Assembly (NCBI RefSeq): GCF_945269915.1
Contig: NZ_CALYOY010000002.1
Location: forward strand, 33,766 to 97,765
DNA from: an uncultured Bifidobacterium sp.
GTDB lineage: Bacteria > Actinomycetota > Actinomycetes > Actinomycetales > Bifidobacteriaceae
Reading direction: 5' to 3'
Length of the DNA: 64,000 bases
Numbering within the stretch: position 1 is the first letter of the stretch; each line of letters begins with the position of its first letter. The position numbers and the translations under genes were made by a program. Under the pieces are notes generated by a model, which saw only the letters and a list, made by a program, of their open reading frames with translations, ran no database searches and was not told the origin of the DNA. Shown piece after piece: positions 37,858-48,400 of this stretch.

Positions 37858-38664
37858 ATGAAGACCGTCTTGGAAGGCAACCTGATCTTCGTGGCCATCG
37901 AGTACCTGGGTATCTTCAGCTGCGGTCTCGCCGGTGGCCTGGCGGCGGTCCGGAGGCAGTTCGATATCATGTCCATCCTCCTGGTGGCCTGGATAACGGC
38001 CCTGGGAGGCGGAATCGTCCGTGACGTCCTCCTAGGTCTGGTCCCGCCCGTGGGGATCACCGACAAGGGATCGGTCCTGGCCACCATCCTGTCCGGCCTG
38101 GTCGTGGCCGTGGCCCATCCGGAGATCGACCGGATGAAGTGGCAGATGATCGTCTCGGATGCCATGGCCGTGGGTGCCTTCGCCGTCAATGGCACGGCCA
38201 AGGCCCTGGGCTGCGGGACAGGGGGGATGACCGCAATCTTCCTGGGGATGGCCACGGCTCTGGCCGGCGGCCTTCTGCGTGACGTCCTGCTCAATCAGGT
38301 TCCGGCGGTCATCCAGGACAAGCACTGGTACGCCCTGCCCTCCCTGATCGGATGCTTTTTGACCCTGGTGGTGGTGCGGCTCCGGGAGCGGGGGCTCTAC
38401 ACCACCCAGGTGGAGATGCTGTTGGAGCTGTCGGTCGTGGCTCTGGTCGTCGTCCTGCGGTTCCTGTCGGTCCGCTTCGACATCGTCGTCCCCGGGGCGG
38501 TCGAACGCAGCAAGGCCCACCTGCCCATGAGTGATGAGCAGATCGGCGCCGCCATCAGCCACATGCTGGGGGGCAGATCCGACCTGAAGGTGACCATCTC
38601 TTCCAGGCGGTCGACCCACCGGCGTGATGGGTCCAAGAAAAAAAGACCATCATCCCAGCGCTGA
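37858..38664 (+). CDS. TRIC/UPF0126 family cation channel protein
   Basis: A 268-residue membrane protein with seven predicted helices and the tandem glycine-rich repeats of the prokaryotic TRIC family: WITALGGGIVRDVLLG in the first half and TALAGGLLRDVLLNQVP in the second. Members are trimeric cation channels, mostly K+-conducting. ATG 37858 has AAAGG at the right spacing; ATG 37843 does not. The cytoplasmic C-terminal tail is basic. Its last codons contain the terminator of the convergent rpsT gene. Confidence 0.88.
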   Translation: MKTVLEGNLIFVAIEYLGIFSCGLAGGLAAVRRQFDIMSILLVAWITALGGGIVRDVLLGLVPPVGITDKGSVLATILSGLVVAVAHPEIDRMKWQMIVSDAMAVGAFAVNGTAKALGCGTGGMTAIFLGMATALAGGLLRDVLLNQVPAVIQDKHWYALPSLIGCFLTLVVVRLRERGLYTTQVEMLLELSVVALVVVLRFLSVRFDIVVPGAVERSKAHLPMSDEQIGAAISHMLGGRSDLKVTISSRRSTHRRDGSKKKRPSSQR

Positions 38665-38674
38665 GGATGATGGT
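38638..38674 (-). terminator. Rho-independent terminator of rpsT
   Basis: On the minus strand, GACCATCATCC (38664-38674) pairs with GGATGATGGTC (38645-38655) over 11 bp and is followed by seven T (38638-38644). The T-tract and half of the stem lie inside the 3' end of the convergent TRIC gene. Confidence 0.9.
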
Positions 38675-38699
38675 CCAGTAGGGCCGAAGCCCCGATAGG

Positions 38700-38960
38700 T
38701 CAGAGCGCGTTGATGGCGGTGGCCAGGCCGGACTTGCGGTTGGCGGCCTGGTTGCGGTGAATCACACCCTTGCCGGCGGCCTGGTCCAGACGACGGGCGG
38801 CGACCCGATAGGCGGCCTGGGCGGCCTCCCTGTCACCGGCATCCACGGCCGTGCGTACGGAACGTACGGAAGTCTTGATGGCGCTCTTGACCTCCTTGTT
38901 GCGCAGGTGTGCCTTCTCGTTGGTGATGACCCGCTTCTTCTGCGACTTGATGTTTGCCAA
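38700..38960 (-). CDS. rpsT: 30S ribosomal protein S20
   Basis: An 86-residue basic helical protein binding the 5' domain of 16S rRNA. The start is TTG 38960, giving the canonical [10 protein letters not shown]-terminus, with GGAG upstream; an in-frame start further upstream would add 12 residues not seen in the family. Non-ATG starts of rpsT are known to limit its translation in other bacteria. Transcribed opposite to both neighbours, with its own terminator. Confidence 0.96.
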   Translation of the reverse strand: MANIKSQKKRVITNEKAHLRNKEVKSAIKTSVRSVRTAVDAGDREAAQAAYRVAARRLDQAAGKGVIHRNQAANRKSGLATAINAL

Positions 38961-39104
38961 TGTTGCTCCAAACGATGTGTGTATCTGTACAGACAAGGCT
39001 ACATATTAGCACGGGTCAAGGAAAAGAGGGGCTGGCCGGAAGGGCCACTCGCCCAGGGCATCGGCTAGAATCGGTAATCCAAACTGAGATAGGAGCACAG
39101 CCCG

Positions 39105-40982
39105 GTGGAGCATGTCAAGAATCAACCAGGATTCACCGACCAGTCGCTGATCCGCAATTTCTGCATCATCGCCCACATCGACCACGGCAAGTCGACCGTG
39201 GCCGATCGGATCCTGCAGTTGAGCGGGATCGTACCCCAGCGCGAGATGCACGACCGCTTTCTGGACAGGATGGACATCGAGCAGGAGCGGGGGATCACCA
39301 TCAAGTCCCAGGCCGTCCGCCTACCCTGGGTCAAGGACGGCACCGAGTACACCCTGGGCATGATCGACACCCCGGGCCACGTGGACTTCACCTATGAGGT
39401 GTCCAGAGCCTTGGAGGCCTGCGAGGGGGCTGTCCTCCTGGTGGACGCCACCCAGGGCATCGAGGCCCAAACCCTCTCCAACCTTTATATGGCCCTGGAC
39501 GACGACCTGACCATCATCCCCGTTCTGAACAAGATCGATCTTCCCTCGGCCGAGCCCGACAAGCATGCCGAGGAGATCGCCAACCTGATCGGGTGCGACC
39601 TGGACCAGGTCCTGCGCGTCTCCGGCAAGACGGGCGAGGGTGTGCATGAACTGGTAGACAGGATCGTCGAGGAGGTGCCGCCTCCCCAGGGTGATCCAAA
39701 GGCCCCGGCCCGTGCCCTGATCTTCGATTCGGTCTACGACTCCTACCGGGGTATCGTCACCTATATCCGCATGATGGACGGGGAGCTCAAGACCCGCCGA
39801 AAGATCCGGATGATGAGCCTGGGCACGGTCCACGACCCTATCGAGCTGGGCGTGATCAGCCCCGATATGATCCCGACCAAGGCCCTGGGTGCGGGCGAGG
39901 TGGGCTATGTGATCACCGGGGTCAAGGACGTCAGCCAGTCCAAGGTGGGCGACACGGTCACCGACGAAGCCCGTCCGGCGGATGAACCCCTTCCCGGCTA
40001 CCAGGATCCCCAACCCATGGTCTATTCCGGGCTCTTCCCGATTGACAACGCCCAGTTCCCCGAGCTCAGGGATGCCCTGGACAAGCTCAAGCTCAACGAT
40101 GCGGCCCTGGTCTATGAGCCCGAGACCTCCGTGGCTCTGGGCTTCGGCTTCCGCTGCGGCTTCCTGGGCCTCCTTCACATGGAGATCGTGACCGAGCGCC
40201 TGAGCCGTGAGTTCGACATGGATCTGATCGCCACGGCCCCGAATGTCACCTACCAGGTGACTATGGAGGATGGGACCGAGCTCCTGGTCAAGAACCCCAG
40301 TGAGTTTCCCGAGGGGAAGGTCAAAAAGATCACCGAACCGGTGGTAAATGCCGACATCATCACCCCCAAGGAGTTCATCGGGTCGGTCATGGAGCTCTGC
40401 CAGGACCACCGTGGCCAGATGGGGACCATGGAGTACCTGAGTCCGGATCGGGTGGAGATGCATTACACAATGCCCCTGGCAGAGATCGTCTTCGACTTCT
40501 TCGACCAGCTCAAGAGCCGCACCAAGGGGTATGCCAGTCTGGACTACCAGAGTGCGGGCAGCCGGTCTGCGGACCTGGTCAAGGTCGACATTCTCATCCA
40601 GGGGGAGAAGATCGACGCTTTCTCGGCCATTGTCCATAAGGACAAGGCTTACTCCTACGGGGTCATGATGACCAAGAAGCTGCGCAGACTCATACCGCGG
40701 CAGCAGTTCGAGATCCCCATCCAGGCGGCCATCGGGTCCAGGATCATCGCCCGCGAGACCATCAGCGCCCTCCGCAAGGACGTGCTGGCCAAGTGTTACG
40801 GCGGGGACATCACCCGTAAGCGCAAGCTTTTGGAGAAGCAGAAGGCCGGCAAGAAGCGGATGAAGATGCTGGGTCATGTGCAAGTACCCCAGGAGGCCTT
40901 CATCGCCGCCCTGAGCACCGAGCAGGCCACAGACCGTGATACCAAGGACAAGATTCGCGCAGCAGCCAAGAAGGAGGGCTGA
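39105..40982 (+). CDS. lepA: Elongation factor 4 (LepA)
   Basis: A 625-residue ribosome-associated GTPase. G1 is [10 protein letters not shown]3 DTPGHVDF, G4 NKID; the LepA-specific C-terminal domain with [15 protein letters not shown] and the late [13 protein letters not shown] motif is intact. GTG 39105 follows AGGAG at 39091-39095. hemW begins two bases after the stop, suggesting one operon. Confidence 0.96.
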   Translation: MEHVKNQPGFTDQSLIRNFCIIAHIDHGKSTVADRILQLSGIVPQREMHDRFLDRMDIEQERGITIKSQAVRLPWVKDGTEYTLGMIDTPGHVDFTYEVSRALEACEGAVLLVDATQGIEAQTLSNLYMALDDDLTIIPVLNKIDLPSAEPDKHAEEIANLIGCDLDQVLRVSGKTGEGVHELVDRIVEEVPPPQGDPKAPARALIFDSVYDSYRGIVTYIRMMDGELKTRRKIRMMSLGTVHDPIELGVISPDMIPTKALGAGEVGYVITGVKDVSQSKVGDTVTDEARPADEPLPGYQDPQPMVYSGLFPIDNAQFPELRDALDKLKLNDAALVYEPETSVALGFGFRCGFLGLLHMEIVTERLSREFDMDLIATAPNVTYQVTMEDGTELLVKNPSEFPEGKVKKITEPVVNADIITPKEFIGSVMELCQDHRGQMGTMEYLSPDRVEMHYTMPLAEIVFDFFDQLKSRTKGYASLDYQSAGSRSADLVKVDILIQGEKIDAFSAIVHKDKAYSYGVMMTKKLRRLIPRQQFEIPIQAAIGSRIIARETISALRKDVLAKCYGGDITRKRKLLEKQKAGKKRMKMLGHVQVPQEAFIAALSTEQATDRDTKDKIRAAAKKEG

Positions 40983-40983
40983 G

Positions 40984-42390
40984 ATGGGGGAACGGCCTCC
41001 TTTCGAGGTCTACATCCATGTGCCTTTCTGCCTGAGACGTTGCGGGTACTGCGACTTCAATACCTATACGGCCACCGACCTGGGCGGAGGGGCCAGCAGG
41101 AAGCACTACGCCGACCTGGCCATACGTGAGATGGAGCTGTCCAAGGCCTGGCAGGAGTCCCGAGGCATCGTCGAACCGGCCATCTCGTCCATCTTCTTCG
41201 GAGGCGGAACACCCACCATCCTTCCACCGGACGACCTGGGCCGCATGGTCCGGGCGGCCAGGGACCTTTGGGGACTGGAGGATGGGGCCGAAATCACGAC
41301 GGAGGCCAATCCGGATACGGTTGACGCCGCGTATCTGGAGACCCTGATACAGGATGGGTTCACCAGGGTTTCCTTTGGGATGCAGTCGGCGGTTCCCCAT
41401 GTACTGAAGACCCTGGACCGGACCCACACCCCCGCCAATGTGACCGCGAACGTCGAGACGGCCAGGGCCCTGGGTCTGGAGGCCAGCGTTGATTTGATCT
41501 ATGGAACACCAGGTGAGAGCCTGGCGGATTGGCGGACCAGCCTGGAGGCGGCCATCGACCTGGGGGTGGACCATGTCTCGGCCTATGCCCTGACCCTGGA
41601 GCCGACCACGAAGATGGGCCGTGCCGTGGCCACCGGTCGTATGCCCCGACCGAACGATGACGACGAGGCCGCCATGTACGAGTTGGCCGATGACCTTTTG
41701 ACGGGGGCTGGTCTGGACTGGTACGAGATTTCAAACTGGGCCCGGCCCGGACACGAGTGCAGACACAACCTGGGATACTGGCGCAATGTGGACTGGGCCG
41801 GGATAGGGCCGGGTGCCCACTCACACTATCTGTCCGTGGAAGCCGAACCGGTGAAGGCGGGAAGTACCTGTGAGGATGGAACAGGAGAAAGTGCCCTATC
41901 GCCGGGATTCCGCAGGACGCTTCCGGTGGAAGGCCGGGAGCATGTACTTCCGGAGTCGCAGGGGAAGGGGGATGCCGATCTTCCGAGCCCGTTCAAAATG
42001 AATTCGTATCCCCTGGACCCATGGTGGCAGCAATCCGTGCCCGGGGCAGAAGGGTTGACCCGTGCTTCGATTCGGTCCTGGGATATCAGACACCCCCGTG
42101 CGTGGGCCTCGACCATGCTGAGGGGGCTGATTCCATGGCAGGGTGCCGAAACGTTGACCTCTTCCCAGGACCTGGAAGAGACAGTCATGCTACGGTTGCG
42201 GATGCGTGAGGGCCTTGACCTGGAAAAGCTGGAGACCAGAACCGGTTTCCGTCCCAGTCCCGGAACCATCGACGACCTGATCAATCAGGGCCTCATCCAT
42301 ACGGACGGTTCACGTATCGTGGCCACCCGACAAGGCAGGTTGCTGAACGATCTGGTTATCGAACGGATCCTGGAATCAATCGACGCCTGA
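40984..42390 (+). CDS. hemW: Radical SAM protein HemW with an internal insertion
   Basis: A 468-residue HemW-family radical SAM protein, about 80 longer than usual. The Fe-S motif is FCLRRCGYC (C16, C20, C23), followed by SIFFGGGTPT and SFGMQSA. Near residue 280 is GIGPGAHSH; then, before SWDIRHPRAWA at ~363, lies a polar stretch of about 80 residues not expected in the family. HemW is a heme chaperone/trafficking protein, earlier annotated as oxygen-independent coproporphyrinogen oxidase. ATG 40984 lies two bases after lepA. Confidence 0.92.
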   Translation: MGERPPFEVYIHVPFCLRRCGYCDFNTYTATDLGGGASRKHYADLAIREMELSKAWQESRGIVEPAISSIFFGGGTPTILPPDDLGRMVRAARDLWGLEDGAEITTEANPDTVDAAYLETLIQDGFTRVSFGMQSAVPHVLKTLDRTHTPANVTANVETARALGLEASVDLIYGTPGESLADWRTSLEAAIDLGVDHVSAYALTLEPTTKMGRAVATGRMPRPNDDDEAAMYELADDLLTGAGLDWYEISNWARPGHECRHNLGYWRNVDWAGIGPGAHSHYLSVEAEPVKAGSTCEDGTGESALSPGFRRTLPVEGREHVLPESQGKGDADLPSPFKMNSYPLDPWWQQSVPGAEGLTRASIRSWDIRHPRAWASTMLRGLIPWQGAETLTSSQDLEETVMLRLRMREGLDLEKLETRTGFRPSPGTIDDLINQGLIHTDGSRIVATRQGRLLNDLVIERILESIDA

Positions 42391-42500
42391 GGGATGGCGC
42401 TTGTGCTTATTGAACCCTGTCTCCGATCCGGTGATCGTCCATCCACTCGACTCTTCTAGAATCCATCGGGGCAAAGGCACACGAGAGGGAAATTGGTTCC

Positions 42501-43448
42501 ATGGCGAATTCGCTCAGCAGTTTGGTTTACGCCGTCGGGAACCGTCTGCTGTACGTTCCGCTTCTGACCGGAGCCAGCGGAAAGGGTCGACCGATATGGG
42601 ACGATGAGGACCCTGTTGCCAAGACCAGGAAGAGGCGGAGGAACCTGCGCGACAGGGAGAGGGAGAACCGGTTGGCCAACCCCTTCTCCTATACGGGGCT
42701 GACCATCCGTTTCATTGCCCTCTGCCTGGTCCTTGCTGCCAGTGCGGCCATTCAGGTCCGCTACAGTCTGGATTTCACTTCGCTCAGCGTCCTCAGGCCT
42801 TGGTTCCTGGCCTGTACGGGTATCAACGACCAGACCGGGGGTGTGATGTCCCTTCTCTTTTCCTGTGTCTCTGTGCCGTCTCTTTCCTGGTTCCGCCGCT
42901 CATCGTCCAGGCCTCCCGTAGACCCTGGGTTATGCACGTGTTCATCTTCTCCTCCACGTTGTATATGGGCGCACTCCTGGGTATCGTCGCAGCCAACCCC
43001 CTTCTGAGCAGGTACGGGGTGGCGGGAGGCGGGCCCGCGTCTTCACCCCTTGACCGGATCTATCTACACCCCTGGTATGCCCTCTCCCAGATACATCCTG
43101 ATGGTGGTCATCCTGGTCTGGTGCCTTGCCGAGTTCCTCCTTATCAGGGTCGCCACCCAAGACCGATCCGCTGGAATGACGGTATTCACGTTCCAATGCC
43201 TCTATCTGTTCTCCCTGGTGGTGTTCGCCTTCATCTTCGGCCGCAGGTCGGAGGCCTCCCTGGCGGGCATGGTAGTACTCTGCATCGGTGCGGCCATGCT
43301 TCCCATGGATGCTTCCAAGGCCGTTGACATGGTCGGGCAGCGCAGGCATGGAGGGTGGCAGTGGTTGGCCGTCTGGGTCATCATCCTGGAACTGAACGTG
43401 GTCATACTTTCCTCGACCGGCCTTTTCTTCGCAAAGGTGGCCTCATGA
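42501..43448 (+). pseudogene. Decayed gene for a ~7-TM membrane protein
   Basis: Three adjacent reading-frame segments join into one plausible membrane protein. ATG 42501 (preceded by GAGAGGGA) opens frame 1, coding to ~42841; coding sense then moves to another frame (hydrophobic LFLCLCAVSFLVPPLIVQ, FSSTLYMGALLGIVAA) until ~43050, and returns to frame 1 to stop at 43448. The first shift coincides with a GGGGG run, the second lies near CCCC. About seven membrane segments are predicted in the restored protein. No family recognised. It is coupled by ATGA to the next decayed gene. Confidence 0.75.
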
Positions 43449-45162
43449 AAGGGCATCGGTCTTCTTCGGTATACTATATCTGTCTGCTTCCGGTCTGTCT
43501 GAGCTGTTTCGCCGTGGCGGGGAGGATCATCACGACCATGCCGAAGGGCGGCACCGAAGTCACTAATTTCAATGACCAGGAGCTTCCGACCCTGCCCCTG
43601 ACCATCCATGCGAGCCCAGGACAGCAGGTCAGGGTACACATCTTCAGCCTCTACCGACTGAAGGAATATACCGGGTATTCCATGAAAGGTGGCGTTCCCC
43701 AGACTGCCGATAGGCTCAAAACCCAGCAAGGTCACCGAGTTAATCGGGCAGGCCGTCACCAAGGTGGATCCGGAAGTGTTCGGACAGGGTGAACGACCTT
43801 TGTTCAGTGGTGCCTTATCGGTCCAGGAAGACGCCATAGATGCCCTCTTCTCGGACGAATGTCGTTCCCCGCGGAGGTTGTGCGAGAACTGGGAGGGATT
43901 CGACCGTCGGGAACGCATCCTCCGGTCGGTCAATACCGTTATTGCTGATCAGGAGTCAAGCTGAGCCATCCAACCCGTACTGCACGTCAAGGGTTCGGGA
44001 GACACGCTGACCGTGCGGGTGAAGGCCTGAGCCTACCTGATCATGGATGATGGAGGGGGGCCATTATTCACCGAAACCGGATTGATGTCCCATAGGATCA
44101 CCGAAGACGCCAGGATCGGCCATGTCTTCACCCGTCGGCCCCTACCGCCGAGACAAGGCCTTTCGTCTTCACCGATTCCATGACATCCTGCGTGAATCCG
44201 GATGATTCCTCAGCCGTCATACCTGTAGAAACAGGTGATGAAACACGATGGGGTCTGGAAGTGATCGCCAGGTTCCCCGGTGATGCCCTGACCACTTCCT
44301 GGGTGTTGGATGCTGACCTTGTCGGACTCACCCTGACAAGAGATCAGGATGTCGATGTGCATGTGAGGAGCTCGAATGACCGTCGTTCCGATCACCTCCT
44401 CCCGACGATCGCCGCCAAGCCTGATTCGGACGGGCATATCAGGTTGGATCTGACCAAGCTGCTTGATGACGTCGTGGAGGGTCCGATTGCATTGGGCATC
44501 CGGTTCCAGGCAGATTTGCCGGATGAGGGGCCAGACCCTATCCTGCGACTCGATTCTACGATTGCACGGTCGGACGGCACCCAAGAGACAACGAAGACTG
44601 TACGGGTGTTCCACCGTGCCTCTGCCAAGCTCAAGTTCACGATGACGAACGATAGGGGAGTCGGTGAGTACCCGCCCATGGTCCTGAGGCTCAAGGACGA
44701 TCAGGGTCTGTGGATGGTCTGGCATGAACATAGCGAGAGGTGGACCAGGTCGACCGATGAGGGGGATGCCACTGCGTTCACAACGGATGGCAAGGATGTC
44801 GGGGTTATCATTGCCTATTCCTGCCGCAATGTCCCGCCGGCCGCTATCAGGCGGCTCAGGACATCCAGGCCAGGGATGGCGATGCTCTGTCGGTTGATCT
44901 GGCACTGAAGGTTGGTGATCGAGGTGAGCTCTTGTCCGCCAAGCGTTCAGCAGGAACCGTTGGCGTCGACTATCATGCCGGCCCATCGAGGGGGGTCATT
45001 GTGGAAAATCACACTACCCTCTGGCAGGCGGGCTGGGGTCTGGCGCTCTATCTTACGGTCATCCTGGTCGTCTGCGGGTTCCTGTCTCATCTGATCCTGC
45101 CGGCTTTGTGCAGGTGCGTCAAGGAGATTGCGCTTGTACTCCACACACCTGCCGACAGCTGA
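43445..45162 (+). pseudogene. Decayed gene for a secreted, C-terminally anchored protein
   Basis: ATG 43445 opens a signal-peptide-like start (YYICLLPVCLSCFAVAG). Coding sense then passes between frames near 43690-43730, has stops at 43962 and 44028, shifts again near 44130 (a CCC run) into a long frame ending at 44908, and shifts once more near 44850 into a frame ending at 45162. The restored C-terminus has a membrane helix (YLTVILVVCGFLSHLILPAL) and a short cytoplasmic tail. The product would be ~570 residues of mostly beta-like extracellular sequence. No domain named. At least four lesions. Confidence 0.72.
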
Positions 45163-45338
45163 GCGTAAGGACCGATCAGTGGAGATGGCCTGATTCCTGA
45201 CAGGAATCCGCGAGCGGACCATTCCGGAGGAGCGAGGGCACCCGTCAGTACGGATGTCGAAGAGCCCTTGGGCGGGCATACTGACAAATCAGCGGCGAAG
45301 AATGGCGCAACACCTGCTCATGAACCCGCATCCGAAAA

Positions 45339-45388
45339 GTAACACGGATGTGATAATCGGATGGGTTATCCTATGAAGTCACTGTTAC
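45339..45388 (+). promoter_or_regulatory. Nested palindrome upstream of gltB
   Basis: GATAA (45352-45356) and TTATC (45366-45370) form an inner inverted repeat with a 9-base spacer; GTAACA (45339-45344) and TGTTAC (45383-45388) form an outer one almost co-centred with it. It lies ~55-100 bases before gltB and could be an operator for nitrogen control. Confidence 0.4.
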
Positions 45389-45398
45389 GTCGATGAGC

Positions 45399-45417
45399 GG
45401 GGCACCTGGAGTGCCCC
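45399..45417 (+). promoter_or_regulatory. Hairpin in the gltB leader
   Basis: GGGGCAC (45399-45405) and GTGCCCC (45411-45417) pair exactly around CTGGA, 25 bases before the gltB start. No T-run follows. Possible leader structure or mRNA stabiliser. Confidence 0.4.
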
Positions 45418-45441
45418 CTACGCCACCTGTCCAAGAATGGG

Positions 45442-48400
45442 GTGATTGCGGTGTCCTTCCAGACTCCTCTTGATCTGCGCGTCCACCAGCCCCGGGGTCT
45501 CTATGACCCCGCAGCCGAGCACGACGCCTGCGGCATCGGAATGGTGGCCACCCTGAACAGGAGGGACGAGCGCAGGATCATCGACGAGGCCATTCAGGTC
45601 CTGGTCAACCTGGATCACCGAGGTGCCGTGGGTGCCGAGCCCAACACCGGCGACGGGGCGGGCATCATGATGTCCATGCCTGACGAATTCATGCGGGCCA
45701 GCCTTGATGTGGACCTGCCGTCGATGGGCCACTACCTGGCGGGCCTGGCCTTCCTGGACAGGGATCCGGCCAGGGCCTCCGAGCAGGAGCAGGCCATCGC
45801 CGCCATCGCGGCAGAGGAGGGGCTGGAGGTCCTGGCCTGGCGTGTGGTCCCTGCCAACCCTGACGGTCTGGGCCTCCAGGCCCTCTCCTCCATGCCCCTC
45901 TTCCGCACCCTGGTGCTCCAGGACGCCGACCAGGCCAGACGGGGGGGCCTCGACCTGGAACGGTTGGCCTATCGGGTACGCAAACGGGCCGAACATGAGG
46001 TGGGGGTCTACTTCGCCTCCCTCTCCTGCAGGACCATCACCTACAAGGGGATGCTGACCACCATGCAGCTGACCGGTTTCTTTCCCGACCTGCTCGACCC
46101 CGCCATGAAGGCAAGGGTGGCGATCGTCCACTCACGCTTCTCCACCAACACCTTCCCCTCCTGGCCCCTGGCCCAGCCCTTCCGGCTCATAGCTCACAAC
46201 GGGGAGATCAACACCATCCAGGGGAACAGGAACTGGATGTCGGCCAGGGAGGGGCGTCTGCGCTCCGAACTTCTGGGCGACATGGAATCCCTTCTGCCCA
46301 TCGCCACCCCTGGCGGCTCGGACTCGGGCACCTTCGACGAAATCCTGGAACTCCTCCATCTGGCCGGCCGTTCCCTGCCGCATGCCATCTCCATGATGCT
46401 TCCTCCCGCTTGGGAGAAGGACACTGACTTGGACCCCGACCTCAGGGCCTTCTACGAATACAACAACACGCTTATCGAACCCTGGGACGGCCCGGCCGCC
46501 ATCGTCTTCACGGACGGGACACTGGTGGGTGCCCAGCTGGACAGGAACGGACTTCGTCCCGGCCGGTGGCAGGTCACGGATGAGGGGCACCTGGTCCTGG
46601 CCTCCGAGGCCGGGGTGCTCAACCAGACCCCCCAGGGCCACATCCTGCGCAAGGGGCGTCTGGAGCCGGGGAAGATGTTCCTGGTAGACACGGCCAAGGG
46701 CAGGATAATCCCGGACGAGGAGATCAAGCACCAGCTTGCCGGCCAGCATCCGTACCGCGAATGGGTCTCCCGGAACACGGTCCGCCTGGACGACCTGCCA
46801 GAGCGGGCCCACGTCAACCATTCCCGGGTCTCTGTCCAAAGGCGTCAGCGGGCCTTCGGCTACACCCAGGAGGACCTGAAGCTGATACTGGGACCCATGG
46901 CGCAGCGGGGGGCGGAGCCGATCGGTTCCATGGGCAACGACGCACCAATCGCCGTCCTGTCCAACAGGTCCCGGATGCTCTTCGACTATTTCACCCAGAA
47001 GTTCGCCCAGGTGACCAACCCGCCCCTGGACTGGGAGCGCGAGGAGGTCGTGACCAGCATCGCCTCGGCCATCGGCCCGGAGCCCAACCTCCTGGAGGAC
47101 CTGCCCCACCATGCCAAGAAGATCAGGATCGACCTGCCCGTGGTCGATTCCGACCAGATGGCACAGCTGAAGCGCCTGGAGCACGCCAGGATCCTGGGCG
47201 GCTACTATAAGCCCCATCTGGTCAGGGGCCTCTACCAGGTGGCCGGGAAGGGCCCAGCCCTCAAGGAGCGACTGGACGAGATCTTCGATGAGGTGGACCA
47301 TGCCATCGACCAGGGCAGCAATGTGCTGATTCTCTCCGACAGGGATTCCAACCATACCTGGGGCCCCATTCCCTCCCTCCTCCTGACCAGTGCCGTCCAG
47401 CACCACCTTCTCCGCCGTCATACCCGTACCCAGGTCTCCATGGCCGTCGAGGCCGGAGACGTGAGGGAGATCCACCACGTGGCCCTCCTCATCGCCTATG
47501 GTGCAGCCTGTGTAAACCCCTACCTGGCCTTGGAATCGGTGGAGAACCTGGCCAATTCCGGCTACCTGAGCGTCACCCCGGAGCAGGCTTCGATCAACCT
47601 GGTCAAGGCCCTGAGCACCGGGGTCCTCAAGATCATGAGCAAGATGGGCGTCAGCACGATCATGTCATACCGCGGCGCCCAGCTCTTCGAGGCCGTCGGG
47701 CTGAGTCAGGAGGTCATCGACCAGTACTTCACGGGGACCACCTCCAGGGTGGGCGGCATCGGTCTGGAGGAGATCGCCGAGGAGGTGGCCATCCGTCACC
47801 GGGTGGCCTATCCCAACCAGTGGACGGCCAGGCCCCACCGCAACCTGAAGACCGGAGGGGACTACAAGTGGCGTCGTACCGGCGAGAACCACCTGAACGA
47901 CCCCCAGGCGATCTTCCTTCTCCAGCAGTCCACCCAGCGGGGTGATTACGGTCTCTTCAAGGAGTACAGCCGTTACGTCAATGACACCTCGAACAGGATC
48001 ATGACCCTCCGTGGCCTGATGAAACTGGTTCCCAAACGTCAGCCGATCCCCCTGGACCGGGTGGAACCGGCCAGCGAGATCGTCAAAAGGTTCTCCACCG
48101 GAGCCATGAGTTATGGGTCCATCTCCCAGGAGGCGCACGAGACCCTCGCCCTGGCCATGAACAAAATCGGTGCCAGGTCCAATTCGGGTGAGGGTGGGGA
48201 ATCCCAGGACAGGATCGATGATCCGAAGCGGACCAGCAGGATCAAGCAGATCGCCTCGGCACGGTTCGGGGTCACCAGCGACTACCTGGTCTCTGCCACA
48301 GACCTCCAGATCAAGCTGGCCCAGGGGGCCAAACCGGGGGAGGGCGGCCACCTGCCCGGGGCCAAGGTGCCCCCCTGGATCGCCGAGGTGCGGCGTGCCA

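Noticed and set aside
39321..40883. A 520-codon frame antisense to lepA
   Set aside because: Shadow of an intact, highly conserved gene.
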